A stretch of 64,000 bases of DNA from Rhizobium redzepovicii (GCF_019793435.1 NZ_JAILYH010000002.1:124001-188000), one strand, 5' to 3'; counted from the first letter of the stretch, positions 8,469 to 17,904 are shown. Made by a program: numbers and translations. The notes: a model not told the origin generated them from the letters alone.

Positions 8469-9323
8469 ATGAAGATCGGCTTTTACACTTCGACATTCAA
8501 TGATCGCCCGCTTGAAGAAGTGTTGGATTTCGCCGCATCGGCGGGGTTCGACGCGATCGAAATCGATGTCGGCGGCCATATCAAAACGCCGGATCGGGTG
8601 GAGGCAGCCGTCACGCTTGCCCGCAGCCGCAATCTCTTCGTCTCTTCGATCACCTATTTCGGCAATCAGCTCGATGCCGACCGCGAAAAACGCCGGGAGC
8701 TTCGGGCAAGGACCGCCGATTTTGCCGAGGCGATCGGCGATGCCGACGTCCCGATCTTCGTGATCTTCCCCGGCCGCGACGACAGCGCCAGCGAGGAGGC
8801 CAATTATGACGACTTCGCCGATTTCGCAAACGAGTTGATCGGAAAGACGCAGTCCTCCGGCCTCACCTTCGCGATCGAGAATTGGCCGGGACCGAAGGAC
8901 CATTTCATCGGTACAACGCCGAGAGGATGGCAGGAGCTTTTCCGCAGGATCGAAGATCGCCGCTTCGGCCTGGAATTCGATCCCTCACACCTCATCCGCA
9001 TCGGCGTCGATCCCTATCAGGCGATGGAGGCGGTGAAAGACCGCATCGCCATCCTGCACGCCAAGGATACGGCGATCGATCATGAGGTGCTGCAAGCTGT
9101 CGGCTATCACGGCAAGGGCTGGTGGCAATACAAGCTGCCGGGTCAAGGCCTTCTCGACTGGCCGCGTTTCCTCAGCCAGACGCGCGGGCATGGCTTTGAC
9201 GGCACGCTGTCGATCGAGCACGAGGACGCCGCCTATGGCTGGCCCGGCAAGGATCTTGCTGCGCGCAAGGAGGGCGAGCGTCTCGGCCTCACTTATCTCA
9301 AAACGGTCCTGAGCGGACTTTGA
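8469..9323 (+). CDS. Sugar phosphate isomerase/epimerase-like TIM-barrel protein
   Basis: A 284-residue protein of the xylose isomerase-like TIM-barrel superfamily (AP endonuclease family 2). It starts MKIGFYTSTF and carries the pattern of metal-binding acidic and histidine residues: EN after strand 5 (FAIENW), EFDPSHLIRIG, ILHAKD and the final SIEHED. In this family these ligate a divalent metal that drives aldose-ketose isomerisation or epimerisation. The start at 8469 follows GGGAGG at normal spacing. It is in the sugar operon directly before the ATPase gene, so it should work on the imported sugar or the product of the Gfo/Idh enzyme. Confidence 0.85.
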   Translation: MKIGFYTSTFNDRPLEEVLDFAASAGFDAIEIDVGGHIKTPDRVEAAVTLARSRNLFVSSITYFGNQLDADREKRRELRARTADFAEAIGDADVPIFVIFPGRDDSASEEANYDDFADFANELIGKTQSSGLTFAIENWPGPKDHFIGTTPRGWQELFRRIEDRRFGLEFDPSHLIRIGVDPYQAMEAVKDRIAILHAKDTAIDHEVLQAVGYHGKGWWQYKLPGQGLLDWPRFLSQTRGHGFDGTLSIEHEDAAYGWPGKDLAARKEGERLGLTYLKTVLSGL

Positions 9324-9345
9324 CGGCGAATTCGGGAGGACTGTC

Positions 9346-10407
9346 ATGGCCCATGTTTCGGTCAACAATGCACGCAAGGATTACGGCGCGTTCAAAGCCA
9401 TCAAAGGCGTATCGGTCGACATCGGCGACGGCGAGTTCGTCGTTCTGGTCGGCCCATCCGGCTGCGGAAAATCCACCCTTTTGCGGATGATTGCCGGCCT
9501 CGAAGGCATCACCTCGGGCAAGATCCAGATCGGCAAGCATATCGTCAACGAGCTTGCGCCCAAGGATCGCGACATCGCCATGGTGTTCCAGAACTACGCG
9601 CTCTATCCGCATATGACGGTCGCCAAGAATATGGGCTTTTCCCTGCGGCTGAAACGCATGCCGAGGACGGAGATCGACCAGCGGGTCGGTAATGCCGCCA
9701 AGATACTCGGCCTCGAAAATCTTCTCGAAAGATATCCAAAGCAATTGTCCGGCGGCCAGAGGCAGCGCGTCGCCATGGGCCGGGCGATCGTACGCGACCC
9801 GGCGGTCTTCCTGTTCGACGAGCCGCTGTCGAACCTCGACGCCAAACTTCGGGTGCAGATGCGCTCGGAGATCAAAGAACTGCATCAGCGGCTGCAGACG
9901 ACCACCATCTACGTCACCCACGACCAGATCGAAGCCATGACCATGGCCGACAAGATCGTCGTCATGAAGGACGGGCTGATCGAGCAGTCGGGCTCGCCGC
10001 TGGAACTCTACGATCGGCCGAACAATCTTTTCGTCGCCGGTTTCATCGGCTCGCCGGCGATGAATTTCATCCAGGGCAGCATGGGAGAAGGCGGCTTCAA
10101 AACCGCCGACGGCCTGCTGCTGCCGAGCGAGCGCCGCCCGAGCGATGCCGTGACCTATGGCATCCGGCCCGAGCATATCAGGCTCGACCCCGACGGCATC
10201 GAGGTAACGACTGTCGTGGTGGAGCCGACGGGTTCGGAAACGCTTGTTATCGTTCGGTTGGGCACACAGACGCTCACCTGCGTCTTTCGGGAACGGATCA
10301 GGGCCGCCCCCGGCGACGTGCTGAGGATCGCGCCCATCCACGATACCATCCACCTGTTCGGGGCGGACGAACAGCGGATCACCTCTGGTGAAACCCCGCT
10401 GAACTGA
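9346..10407 (+). CDS. Sugar ABC transporter ATPase (UgpC/MsmK-like)
   Basis: A 353-residue ATPase with Walker A (GPSGCGKSTLLRM), the ABC signature LSGGQRQRVAMGRA, Walker B (VFLFDEPLSNLDA) and the H-loop (YVTHDQIEAMTMAD). A C-terminal TOBE/OB domain of about 110 residues follows, as in MalK and UgpC. It energises the CUT1 transporter encoded from 3831. GGAGG precedes the ATG at 9346. It is the last gene of the operon; a strong hairpin follows at 10443. Confidence 0.92.
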   Translation: MAHVSVNNARKDYGAFKAIKGVSVDIGDGEFVVLVGPSGCGKSTLLRMIAGLEGITSGKIQIGKHIVNELAPKDRDIAMVFQNYALYPHMTVAKNMGFSLRLKRMPRTEIDQRVGNAAKILGLENLLERYPKQLSGGQRQRVAMGRAIVRDPAVFLFDEPLSNLDAKLRVQMRSEIKELHQRLQTTTIYVTHDQIEAMTMADKIVVMKDGLIEQSGSPLELYDRPNNLFVAGFIGSPAMNFIQGSMGEGGFKTADGLLLPSERRPSDAVTYGIRPEHIRLDPDGIEVTTVVVEPTGSETLVIVRLGTQTLTCVFRERIRAAPGDVLRIAPIHDTIHLFGADEQRITSGETPLN

Positions 10408-10442
10408 GCCGGCCGATTGCCCCCTCCCCTTCGGCCGGGCGG

Positions 10443-10472
10443 CGGCCGGGAGCGCGTTTTCCGCGCCCCGGC
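10443..10472. terminator. GC-rich hairpin after the sugar operon
   Basis: GGCCGGG-A-GCGCG, loop TTTTC, CGCGC-CCCGGCC forms a nearly perfect 12-pair stem about 35 bases after the ATPase stop. There is no clean T-run, so rho-independent termination is uncertain. The position between the sugar operon and repA makes a transcription barrier plausible. Confidence 0.5.
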
Positions 10473-10536
10473 CGTGAAATTTCTTCCTGCTCCGACATCC
10501 GAGCAGCATCCGCCAAGTGCTTGAACCACCGCTGAA

Positions 10537-10558
10537 AAGGTTAATATGCGTTAACCTT
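10537..10558. promoter_or_regulatory. Palindrome upstream of repA (candidate RepA operator)
   Basis: AAGGTTAA, a six-base spacer TATGCG and TTAACCTT form a perfect 8-base inverted repeat 90 bases before the repA start. The AT-rich stretch around it (10535-10575) is where the repABC promoter should be. Autorepression by RepA, helped by RepB, at such a site is established for repABC plasmids; that this palindrome is the site here is inference. Confidence 0.5.
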
Positions 10559-10648
10559 AAAATTCTTGGCCGGCATCGGAGAATCGCGGATAATAACGGT
10601 TAGAAGGGCCTTTGATCCCGAAGATCGTTATCCGAAAGATTGCTGCCG

Positions 10649-11857
10649 ATGAACGCTAATTTGACCGCCTTGAACAAGGCGCCGTTGCATTTCGAGGATC
10701 AGATCCTCGAACAGGGCGACGTGATTTCAAAGAAGCTGCATCTGCTCAGTGTGCAGCGCTTTCCGCCGAATGCGAAGAAGACGCTGCGCAACTTCTCCCT
10801 GGCGGAGGTCGCCAATTATGTCGGTGCCTCGCAAAGCACGCTGAAGAAGCTGCATCTCGAAGGCAAAGGGCCCTGCCCGCAGACCTCGCCTTCCGGTCGG
10901 CGCTCGTATAGCGCCGAGCAGATGCTTGAGCTGAGGCGCTATCTCGATGCCCACGGCCGGTCCGAGAGCCGCATGTATGTCCCCCAGCGCCGCGGCCACG
11001 AGAAGCTGCAGGTCATCGCGGTCGTCAATTTCAAGGGCGGCTCGGGCAAGACGACGACGGCGGCCCATCTTGCCCAGCATCTGGCGCTGACCGGCCACCG
11101 CGTGCTTGCCGTCGATCTCGATCCGCAGGCATCGCTGTCCTCGCTGCACGGTTTCCAGCCGGAGTTCGACCAGGCCTCGTCCCTTTATGAAGCGATCCGC
11201 TACGACGGCGAGAAGAAGCCGCTCTCTGACATCATCCATAAGACGAACTTTCCCGGCCTCGATATCGTGCCGGCCAATCTCGACCTGCAGGAATACGAAT
11301 ACGACACGCCGCTGGCGATGGCCGATAAGTCGAGCAATGACGGCAAGACCTTCTTCACCCGCATTTCGCGGGCGCTCGCCGAAGTCGACGACCGCTACGA
11401 TGTCGTCGTCATCGATTGCCCGCCGCAGCTCGGCTACCTCACGCTGACCGCCCTGACGGCGGCGACCAGCGTGTTGATCACCATCCATCCGCAGATGCTC
11501 GACGTCATGTCGATGGGCCAGTTCCTGCTGATGCTCGGCGGCATCCTGAAGCCGATCCGAGCGGCCGGGGCCGAAGTGAACCTCTCCTGGTACCGCTATC
11601 TCATCACCCGCTACGAGCCGACCGATGTGCCGCAGGCACAGATGGTCGGCTTCATGTCGACGATGTTCCACGAATTCATGCTGAAGCAGCAAATGGTCAA
11701 GTCGACGGCGATCTCGGATGCCGGGATTACCAAGCAGACGCTGTATGAGGTCGAACGGTCGTCGATGAACCGGGGAACCTACGACCGGGCGCTGGAGGCG
11801 ATGGATGCCGTCAACGTCGAGATCGCCGAGCTTATTCATCGGGCATGGGGGCGGTGA
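10649..11857 (+). CDS. repA: Plasmid partitioning protein RepA (ParA-type ATPase)
   Basis: A 402-residue RepA. An N-terminal region with a helix-turn-helix-like segment (LAEVANYVGASQSTLKKLHLEGKG, about residues 50-75) precedes a ParA ATPase domain with the deviant Walker A FKGGSGKTTT near residue 130, the DLDPQAS motif and VIDCPP. RepA drives plasmid segregation with RepB and represses the repABC operon. The ATG at 10649 is preferred over an in-frame TTG at 10640. It is the first gene of the repABC operon and is followed, at its stop codon, by a perfect 26-base hairpin. Confidence 0.93.
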   Translation: MNANLTALNKAPLHFEDQILEQGDVISKKLHLLSVQRFPPNAKKTLRNFSLAEVANYVGASQSTLKKLHLEGKGPCPQTSPSGRRSYSAEQMLELRRYLDAHGRSESRMYVPQRRGHEKLQVIAVVNFKGGSGKTTTAAHLAQHLALTGHRVLAVDLDPQASLSSLHGFQPEFDQASSLYEAIRYDGEKKPLSDIIHKTNFPGLDIVPANLDLQEYEYDTPLAMADKSSNDGKTFFTRISRALAEVDDRYDVVVIDCPPQLGYLTLTALTAATSVLITIHPQMLDVMSMGQFLLMLGGILKPIRAAGAEVNLSWYRYLITRYEPTDVPQAQMVGFMSTMFHEFMLKQQMVKSTAISDAGITKQTLYEVERSSMNRGTYDRALEAMDAVNVEIAELIHRAWGR

Positions 11858-11879
11858 ATTTGTCGGCTGACAAATTCAC
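11854..11879. promoter_or_regulatory. 26-base perfect hairpin spanning the repA stop codon (candidate parS or attenuator)
   Basis: An 11-base arm GTGAATTTGTC, loop GGCT and GACAAATTCAC form an exact inverted repeat; the repA stop TGA lies in the left arm. It occupies most of the 69-base repA-repB gap. In repABC plasmids a parS centromere often lies near or inside the cassette, but the canonical GTT-N4-GC-N4-AAC site was not found here by eye. This may therefore be a divergent parS, or an RNA hairpin tuning RepB translation. Confidence 0.45.
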
Positions 11880-11926
11880 GGTTTCCTTGAACCGAATCAA
11901 TTGATTGACCGCAATCGGAGGACGTG

Positions 11927-12901
11927 ATGGCACGAAAGAATCTGCTGGAGAGGCTGGCCGACATGCCTGACGAGAATGCAGGCGCGCCGAACTATCCGAT
12001 GCGCGGGGCGGGCCGGTCGCTCGTCCGCTCGCTGGACGAACTCGCCAAGCAGGCGGAAAAATTCCTGGAGGGCGAGGCGGTCGTCGATCTCGACCCCGAT
12101 GTCGTCGAGGTCTCCTTCGTCAAGGATCGCCTGTCCGAGGATGACGAGGAATTCCGCGCGCTGGTCGAAGCGATCCGTGCGCGCGGGCAGGACACGCCTA
12201 TTCTGGTGCGCCCCCACGGCAAGATCGACGGACACTATCAAGTGGTCTTCGGCCACCGGCGGCTGCGTGCCGCCCGCGAGCTCGGCCGTAATGTCAGGGC
12301 CGTTGTCAAAGCGATCGACGACCGCACCCATGTCATCGCCCAGGGGCAGGAGAATTCGGCCCGCGCCGATCTTACCTTCATCGAACGGGCGCTCTTCGCC
12401 GGGCGGCTGGAAGAACTGGGATACGACAGGGAGGTCATTTCGACAGCCCTTGCCGCCAATGCGGCGTCGATCTCGAAAATGATATCGGTGATGGATCGCA
12501 TCTCGCCGGAGGTCGTCCAGGCGATCGGCCCCGCACCCGGCATCGGCCGCGAACGCTGGGTGGAGTTGTCGCTGCTCGCCGGCAAATCGGCCAATGCAGC
12601 AAGCGTCGCCCAGGTCCTGCAGGACGACAGCTTTCATCAGTTGCCTTCCGACAAACGTTTCGAAACGCTCTATGCGGCGCTCAACAAAAGCGCGCGACCG
12701 GTGAAGAAGACGGCAGCGGCAAGGAAGGTGAAATGGCAGCCGCGAGACAAGGCGGTCCAGGCGGAAATGAAGAATGACGGCAAGGCGTTCTCGCTCTCGA
12801 TGAAAGCGAGGAATGCCGGCCGCTTCGGGGAATTTCTCTCCAGCAGGCTGGATGCGCTCTATGAGCAATTCCTCGCCGAGGAGAGCAAACAAGGAGAGTA
12901 A
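11927..12901 (+). CDS. repB: Plasmid partitioning protein RepB (ParB-type)
   Basis: A 324-residue ParB-family centromere-binding protein. The ParB/Sulfiredoxin-like N-terminal domain includes PILVRPHGKIDGHYQVVFGHRR (about residues 88-110, with the GHRR box). The following KorB-like region contains the ENSARADLTFIERALFAGRL motif and a helix-turn-helix (AALAANAASISKMISV). It binds parS and couples it to RepA. GGAGG lies five bases before the ATG at 11927; a GTG one codon earlier is also in frame. The 213-base gap to repC holds the antisense RNA. Confidence 0.92.
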   Translation: MARKNLLERLADMPDENAGAPNYPMRGAGRSLVRSLDELAKQAEKFLEGEAVVDLDPDVVEVSFVKDRLSEDDEEFRALVEAIRARGQDTPILVRPHGKIDGHYQVVFGHRRLRAARELGRNVRAVVKAIDDRTHVIAQGQENSARADLTFIERALFAGRLEELGYDREVISTALAANAASISKMISVMDRISPEVVQAIGPAPGIGRERWVELSLLAGKSANAASVAQVLQDDSFHQLPSDKRFETLYAALNKSARPVKKTAAARKVKWQPRDKAVQAEMKNDGKAFSLSMKARNAGRFGEFLSSRLDALYEQFLAEESKQGE

Positions 12902-12910
12902 ACCGCAAAA

Positions 12911-12965
12911 GAAAAAGGCCCCCAAACGACCTGAGTCGTGGAAGCCCTTCTCCTATCCTTAAGCA
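12911..12965 (-). ncRNA. Antisense incompatibility RNA (ctRNA) of repABC
   Basis: The repB-repC gap carries, on the minus strand, a hairpin with the perfect stem ACGAC-TCAG-GTCGT, flanked by GGGCTTCC and GGGGGCC and followed by a T-run (TTTTTC). This is the standard terminator of the small RNA that blocks repC translation in repABC plasmids. The promoter at 12972-13000 would start it near 12965, giving about 55 nucleotides, the usual size. The ends are estimates from the promoter and the T-run. Confidence 0.75.
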
Positions 12966-12971
12966 AGACAG

Positions 12972-13000
12972 AGAATCGCATTTTCACGAATCCCAGTCAA
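12972..13000 (-). promoter_or_regulatory. Promoter of the repABC antisense RNA
   Basis: Minus-strand TTGACT (12995-13000), a 17-base spacer and GATTCT (12972-12977). The strong -35 box and ideal spacing fit a constitutive promoter for the counter-transcript. It sits at the expected distance from the terminator hairpin. Confidence 0.6.
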
Positions 13001-13113
13001 GAGTCCTGCAGCGCTGCGCGTGTCTTTTCAGACGCGTAAAAGACGCTCCAGCGCTCTTATCCTCGCATCGTTTCGGTGAGCGGATTTCTTTTGCCTGATG
13101 AGAGGTGAAGGAA

Positions 13114-14442
13114 ATGGAGAGTGAATCTGTAACGACGCCCTTCGGGCGGCGGCCGATGTCGCTTGCCATGCTGCTGAAACAGCGGCGCGGCGAAGCGATC
13201 GCGGCCGGGACGACGCGCAACAAATGGAAACTGTTCCGATCTGTCTGCGAAGCCCGGGCAGGGCTCGACGTAACCGACCGGGCGCTGACAGTGCTCGATG
13301 CGCTGCTGAGTTTTTATCCGCAGGACGAACTCTCCAGCGAACGCGGGCTCGTGGTCTTTCCCTCGAACTTGCAGCTTTCGCTGAGAGCACGCGGCATGGC
13401 CGCTGCCACGTTGCGCCGGCACCTCGCCGTGCTTGTCGAGGCCGGCCTCATCTCCCGCAAAGACAGCCCGAACGGCAAGCGCTATATCAGGCGCAACAGG
13501 GAAGGCGGCATCGGCGAGGCCTACGGCTTCAGCCTGGCGCCGCTCCTTGCCCGCGCCGCCGAGATCGAAACGATCGCCGCACGCATTGCCGCCGACCGGC
13601 AGATGCTGCGGAGGATGAAGGAGCGGCTGACCATCTGCCGTCGCGACATCGCCAAGCTCATTTCCGCGGCCATTGAGGAAGCGGTTCCCGGCGACTGGGA
13701 GCGCATCGCTTCGACGTTCCAGGCGCTGTTGCAGCGCATTCCGAGAGCGGCAAAGCTCGAATACCTCGGGCCAATACTCGATGAGCTTGAGACGATCCGC
13801 CTAGGCATCATCAACATATTGGAATTGCAAGATAAAATTCAGATAGCGAGCACCAATGAATCCCAGATTGAGCACCACATACAGAATTCGAATCCCGAAT
13901 CCCCATCTGAATCTGAACCGGGCTTGGAAACCGGGCAGGAGGCGAACCGGCGTTGCGAACCGGGGCCAGGGCTGGAAAGGCGCGAACCGGGAATGGCCGG
14001 CGAGGATGGGGAGGGATGGCGGGCCATTGTCCGGACGCATGCCGGGAAATTGAAATCCTTCCCGCTTGGCATGGTCCTCCAGGCCTGCCCTGATATCATC
14101 GACTACGGGCCGGGCGGCACGATCGCCAGCTGGCGGGATCTGATGATGGCGGCGGCCGTCGTGCGCTCGATGCTGGGCGTCAGCCATTCGGCCTATGAGG
14201 AAGCAGCCTCGGTGATGGGGCCGGAGAGCGCCGCCACCGTCATGGCCTGCATTCTCCAGAGGGGAGGGCACATCAACTCCGCCGGCGGCTACCTCAGGGA
14301 TCTCGCCCAGCGCGCCGAACGGAGCGAGTTCACGCTCGGCCCGATGTTGATGGCGCTGTTGCGGGCAAAGGAGCGGTTTTCAGACGGGCCGTCGCATGGG
14401 CCAGAGATAGGAACAGATCTTGTTCAGGCAGCGTCGCGATAG
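13114..14442 (+). CDS. repC: Replication initiator RepC
   Basis: A 442-residue RepC, the replication initiator that defines this plasmid class. The N-terminus [20 protein letters not shown] and the winged-helix DNA-binding region that follows ([19 protein letters not shown]) are characteristic. The origin is normally inside repC, in an AT-richer middle part; here the stretch around 13800-13910 ([30 protein letters not shown]) is visibly AT-richer. The ATG at 13114 has GAGGTGAAGG upstream; an in-frame GTG at 13105 is less likely. Its 3' end overlaps the convergent chemoreceptor gene by 19 bases. Confidence 0.93.
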   Translation: MESESVTTPFGRRPMSLAMLLKQRRGEAIAAGTTRNKWKLFRSVCEARAGLDVTDRALTVLDALLSFYPQDELSSERGLVVFPSNLQLSLRARGMAAATLRRHLAVLVEAGLISRKDSPNGKRYIRRNREGGIGEAYGFSLAPLLARAAEIETIAARIAADRQMLRRMKERLTICRRDIAKLISAAIEEAVPGDWERIASTFQALLQRIPRAAKLEYLGPILDELETIRLGIINILELQDKIQIASTNESQIEHHIQNSNPESPSESEPGLETGQEANRRCEPGPGLERREPGMAGEDGEGWRAIVRTHAGKLKSFPLGMVLQACPDIIDYGPGGTIASWRDLMMAAAVVRSMLGVSHSAYEEAASVMGPESAATVMACILQRGGHINSAGGYLRDLAQRAERSEFTLGPMLMALLRAKERFSDGPSHGPEIGTDLVQAASR

Positions 14443-16229
14443 GCTCGTGCGCCGGGCTCGGTCCCGCCCAGTTCGAACTGGGTGACCAGGTCGCGCAGGC
14501 GCTCCGCCTCGCCAGCGAGCGTGACGCTGGCGGCGGTGGTTTCCTCCACCATCGCGGCGTTCTGCTGGGTCACCTGGTCGAGTTGATGCATGGCGGAATT
14601 GACTTCCGACAGGCTGGTGGCCTGTTCGCGCGCCGAGCCCGCCAGCGCTTCCATGCGCTGGTTGATATCGACGATGAAGCGCCCGATGTCGCCAAGTGCT
14701 GCGCCGGTCTGGTTGACCAGCTCGACGCCGCCGGCGACCTTGGCGGATGCCCGACCGATCAGTTCCTTGATCTCCTTGGCGGCTTGGGCCGAACGCTGTG
14801 CCAGTTCGCGCACCTCCTGGGCGACGACGGCAAAACCCTTGCCGGCCTCGCCGGCGCGGGCAGCCTCGACGCCGGCATTGAGCGCCAGCAGGTTGGTCTG
14901 GAAGGCGATCTGGTCGATGACGGCGATGATATTGTTGATCTGCCTGGACGACTCCTCGATCTGGCCCATGGCATCCACCGTCTGGGCCACCACTTTGCCC
15001 GATGCGAGGGCGCTGCGATTGGCGTCGTCGGCGACCCCTCGGGCCTCTTTGGCAATCTCGAAGGCTTCGGTGACCTTGGCTGTGACGGCGTTCAGCGCCG
15101 CAGCGGTCTGTTCCAGCGTGGCCGCCTGCCGTTCGGTGCGGCCGGAGAGTTCGTTGGAGCCGTTGCTGATCTCGCGGGTGCCGGAATTGATGATCGACAC
15201 ACTTTCGGAGACGGAGAGCAGCGTCCCGCCGAGCTGCTCGACGGAAGCGTTAAAATCATGTCTCAGCGGTTCGAATTCCGGCGCGAACCGCTCCGAAAGC
15301 TTGAAGGCGAGATCGCCCGCCGCGAGCCGCTTCAGCCCGGCTGCCAGCCCCGATGTGGCGACCGTCAGCCGCTCGGCCGCGCTCCGTTCGGCCTGCTCCT
15401 GGTCGACCAGCCGGTTTGCTTCAGCCAGTCGCCGGTTCTCCTCGGCCTCGCTTTCGAGCCGGGTGCGGGCGATGGCATTCTGACGGAAGACTTCCACCGA
15501 CCCGGCCATCAGGCCGATCTCGTCACGGCGCCCGGCATAGGGGATTGCCTTGTCGGTTTCGCCACTCGCGAGCGCCTGCATGGAGTGGGTAATGCGCTGG
15601 ATCGGGCGCGACACATGCCGGGCGATCGCAATCAGAATGCCGAGGCCGATAATGGCGGCGAGGCCCGCCAATGCCAGTTCGATTTCGATTTTCGTCTCGA
15701 GCGCACTGCCCGCTTCGGCGACACTCTCGGTGGCGATCTTGTCGACGATGGCGTTGACGGCGGCAATGCCGGTCAGGATCGCCTGCTGTGAGCGCGCCAG
15801 CTTTTCGGTAGTCGGCACTTCATCCGCCGGCTGCAGGCCGAGGCTGACCTTGACGTCTTTTTCCCAGACATCATGCGCCTGGCGCAGCGAGCGCGCGCCC
15901 TCGGTCAAGGACGCTGCAAGATCGATACCGCCGAGCTCGTCGAGCGATTGCGTCAGCGCGCCGTTGCTTTCGTCGAATTCCGTCTTGACCTCGGCCGCCG
16001 AGACGAAATTGGTCATCGACAGAACCCGGTCGACGACCGATGTCGCTTGCCTGAACTGCTGTTCGATATGGGCGGAGGCCAGCTTGGCGTTCACCGCCTC
16101 CTCCACCACCGCGGCGACCCGGGTCTGGCCGGTGACCGATTGGTAGCCGATCAGGAATGCGCTGCCGAAGCCGACGACGATCGTTGCCACCATGGGCACG
16201 AGAATCTGCATGCGTATGGAGAGTTTCAT
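14424..16229 (-). CDS. Methyl-accepting chemotaxis protein
   Basis: A 601-residue chemoreceptor: first membrane helix at about residues 10-30, a periplasmic four-helix sensor of about 150 residues, a second membrane helix near 190-210 ([17 protein letters not shown]), HAMP, then the cytoplasmic signalling hairpin with the conserved tip [20 protein letters not shown]. The sensor ligand is unknown. The start at 16229 has GAGGTG upstream. Its start lies ten bases after the stop of a di-haem peroxidase gene, so the two share a message. That links the receptor to redox or peroxide conditions by context only. The 3' end overlaps repC. Confidence 0.92.
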   Translation of the reverse strand: MKLSIRMQILVPMVATIVVGFGSAFLIGYQSVTGQTRVAAVVEEAVNAKLASAHIEQQFRQATSVVDRVLSMTNFVSAAEVKTEFDESNGALTQSLDELGGIDLAASLTEGARSLRQAHDVWEKDVKVSLGLQPADEVPTTEKLARSQQAILTGIAAVNAIVDKIATESVAEAGSALETKIEIELALAGLAAIIGLGILIAIARHVSRPIQRITHSMQALASGETDKAIPYAGRRDEIGLMAGSVEVFRQNAIARTRLESEAEENRRLAEANRLVDQEQAERSAAERLTVATSGLAAGLKRLAAGDLAFKLSERFAPEFEPLRHDFNASVEQLGGTLLSVSESVSIINSGTREISNGSNELSGRTERQAATLEQTAAALNAVTAKVTEAFEIAKEARGVADDANRSALASGKVVAQTVDAMGQIEESSRQINNIIAVIDQIAFQTNLLALNAGVEAARAGEAGKGFAVVAQEVRELAQRSAQAAKEIKELIGRASAKVAGGVELVNQTGAALGDIGRFIVDINQRMEALAGSAREQATSLSEVNSAMHQLDQVTQQNAAMVEETTAASVTLAGEAERLRDLVTQFELGGTEPGARAYRDAA

Positions 16230-16239
16230 TGCCTGCACC

Positions 16240-17226
16240 TCAGTTCGGCAGCGTCGGCAAGGGGATGTCTTGCTTTTCCGCGGTCAAAGTTCCCAGAAAG
16301 GCGACCAGATCCTTGCTCTCCTCTTCCGTCAGCAGGAAGGGCGACATCGCCGGATCGAGTGACGGACGGCTGACGCCGCCGCTTTCATAGTGGGTGATCA
16401 CCTCGTCCATGCTCTTCAGGCTGCCGTCATGCATATAGGGACCACGGTAGAGCGTATTGCGCAGGCCGGGCGTCTTGAAGGCATATTTATTGCCGGGGCT
16501 GCTCGGATCGATCTTGTAGCGGCCGATATCGTCGCTCGGCAGGCCGATGTCATGGAACTTGTTGTCGGTGAAATTCCAGCCGGAATGGCAGGCGGAACAG
16601 CCGGCTGTGCCGGTGAACAACTCGAAGCCCCGCTTGGCGCTGTCGGAGACCGCCTTCTCGTCGCCATCAACCCAGCGGTCGAAGGGCGACCAGTTGGAAA
16701 CCACCGTCCGCTCATAGGTGGCGATGGCCGTCAGCAGCGTCTCCTTGCTGATGCCCTTGTCCGGGAAGACCTCGCCGAACCACTTCTTGTAGTCGGGTAT
16801 GTCATGCATTTCACTCACGGCATCGTCGAGCTTGCCATTCATTTCGGCGGCAGCGGTGATCGGGCCCGCCGCCTGCTGCTCCAGGTTCGGCGCGCGACCG
16901 TCCCAGAAGAAAGGCGAGACCCAGGCAACGTTCAGAACCGTCGGCGCCTGGCGCCCGAGCGCGGTATTAGCCGCGCCGATCGGCGTCTTCACAGGCGTCT
17001 CGAAGCCGAAGGACGGGTTGTGACAGCTGGCGCAGGTCATATTCTTATTGCCGGATAGCCTGGGATCGAAGAACAGCATCTTGCCGAGCGTCGCCAGTTG
17101 AGGGGAATAGGCCGTCACCCCTTCGAAAGGCACGGTCAGCGGCCGTTTATAGGCGGAAAGATCGGCAGCCGCGCCGGGTTGGATTGCGGCCAATGCGAAG
17201 AGGGAAGCTGCAATCAGGAGACGCAT
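16240..17226 (-). CDS. Periplasmic di-haem cytochrome c peroxidase / MauG-family protein
   Basis: A 328-residue secreted protein with a signal peptide ([21 protein letters not shown]) and two covalent haem sites, CASCH at residues 65-69 and CSACH at 210-214. The order and spacing match bacterial di-haem peroxidases (CcpA/MauG). These reduce hydrogen peroxide with electrons from cytochrome c, or oxidise a protein substrate. Late methionines, including one in GPYMHDGS, could serve as distal haem ligands. It is the first gene of a two-gene message with the chemoreceptor. Confidence 0.9.
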   Translation of the reverse strand: MRLLIAASLFALAAIQPGAAADLSAYKRPLTVPFEGVTAYSPQLATLGKMLFFDPRLSGNKNMTCASCHNPSFGFETPVKTPIGAANTALGRQAPTVLNVAWVSPFFWDGRAPNLEQQAAGPITAAAEMNGKLDDAVSEMHDIPDYKKWFGEVFPDKGISKETLLTAIATYERTVVSNWSPFDRWVDGDEKAVSDSAKRGFELFTGTAGCSACHSGWNFTDNKFHDIGLPSDDIGRYKIDPSSPGNKYAFKTPGLRNTLYRGPYMHDGSLKSMDEVITHYESGGVSRPSLDPAMSPFLLTEEESKDLVAFLGTLTAEKQDIPLPTLPN

Positions 17227-17424
17227 CGTTCTAGCAAGTCCGGAGAAGTTTCTGACTGATGCTAAAATTAGCGCAATTGCATTAATGGTATCTAAAGCAA
17301 AATATACTTGAGGCCTACGTGAAGGTTTTGCTGGCTGAAGTTGTATCGCAGATATTTATCCCTGCGAAATACAATAGCAGGTTACTATTCCTCCATTGCA
17401 GATGAAAGACGACGCGTTTTAGCC

Positions 17425-17904
17425 TCACCCCGCTCTGGCTGACGAACTTTTCCTATTGAGAAGGGCTGCGCGAATCTGTTCGTTCTTGCTCAACAGGGGA
17501 GGGGGAACTGGTGCAGGCTGCTCCGGCGCCTCGACCTTGCCATTATTCTGCTTGAGGCTGAGGAAGCGTTTTTGCGCGACCAGCCGGTCTTCCGAAGACA
17601 GCGCTTCGAAGGGCACGCCGTCCACGCCATGGCGCATGGAATCGGGCTGGGCGCTGGCGAAATAGTAGCGCCGGCAATGGACATAGGCGGCGGTCGCGCG
17701 TCTCAGCGTCGTCACGCCCGCGTCGGCCTTCAGGAGCGGGCGCAATTCGTTGAAGAGGCCGACGGCAAAAGGGAGGATCGGATCTCCGGGCTTCGCCGGA
17801 AGCACGCCGACCGGCCGGATCAACAGCGTGTTTATTGCGTTTGCCTTCTCGACGTCGAGCTCGGTTGCCGCAATCGGCCCGCGGCTGATCTTCCAAGGTT
17901 CCAT
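17425..17904 (-). CDS. ProQ/FinO-family RNA-binding protein (probable)
   Basis: A 159-residue protein. Residues about 50-125 (RPVGVLPAKPGDPILPFAVG, then LRRATAAYVHCRRYYFASA and HGVDGVPFEAL) fit the ProQ/FinO fold: an LRPLL-like helix, the Y-HC-RRYY helix and a final DG-P segment. A Pro-rich linker and basic C-terminus follow (LLSKNEQIRAALLNRKSS). Family members are RNA chaperones that bind structured RNAs; FinO acts on plasmid antisense RNA. The ATG at 17904 has GGAGG four bases upstream, and the longer upstream frame does not. It is monocistronic, about 3 kb from repC. Confidence 0.7.
   Translation of the reverse strand: MEPWKISRGPIAATELDVEKANAINTLLIRPVGVLPAKPGDPILPFAVGLFNELRPLLKADAGVTTLRRATAAYVHCRRYYFASAQPDSMRHGVDGVPFEALSSEDRLVAQKRFLSLKQNNGKVEAPEQPAPVPPPLLSKNEQIRAALLNRKSSSARAG

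Noticed and set aside
10408-14442. Canonical repABC parS (GTT-N4-GC-N4-AAC)
   Set aside because: No exact match found by eye in or next to the cassette. GTTAATATGCGTTAAC at 10540 is close but off by one in the GC position, so only a candidate operator was called there.
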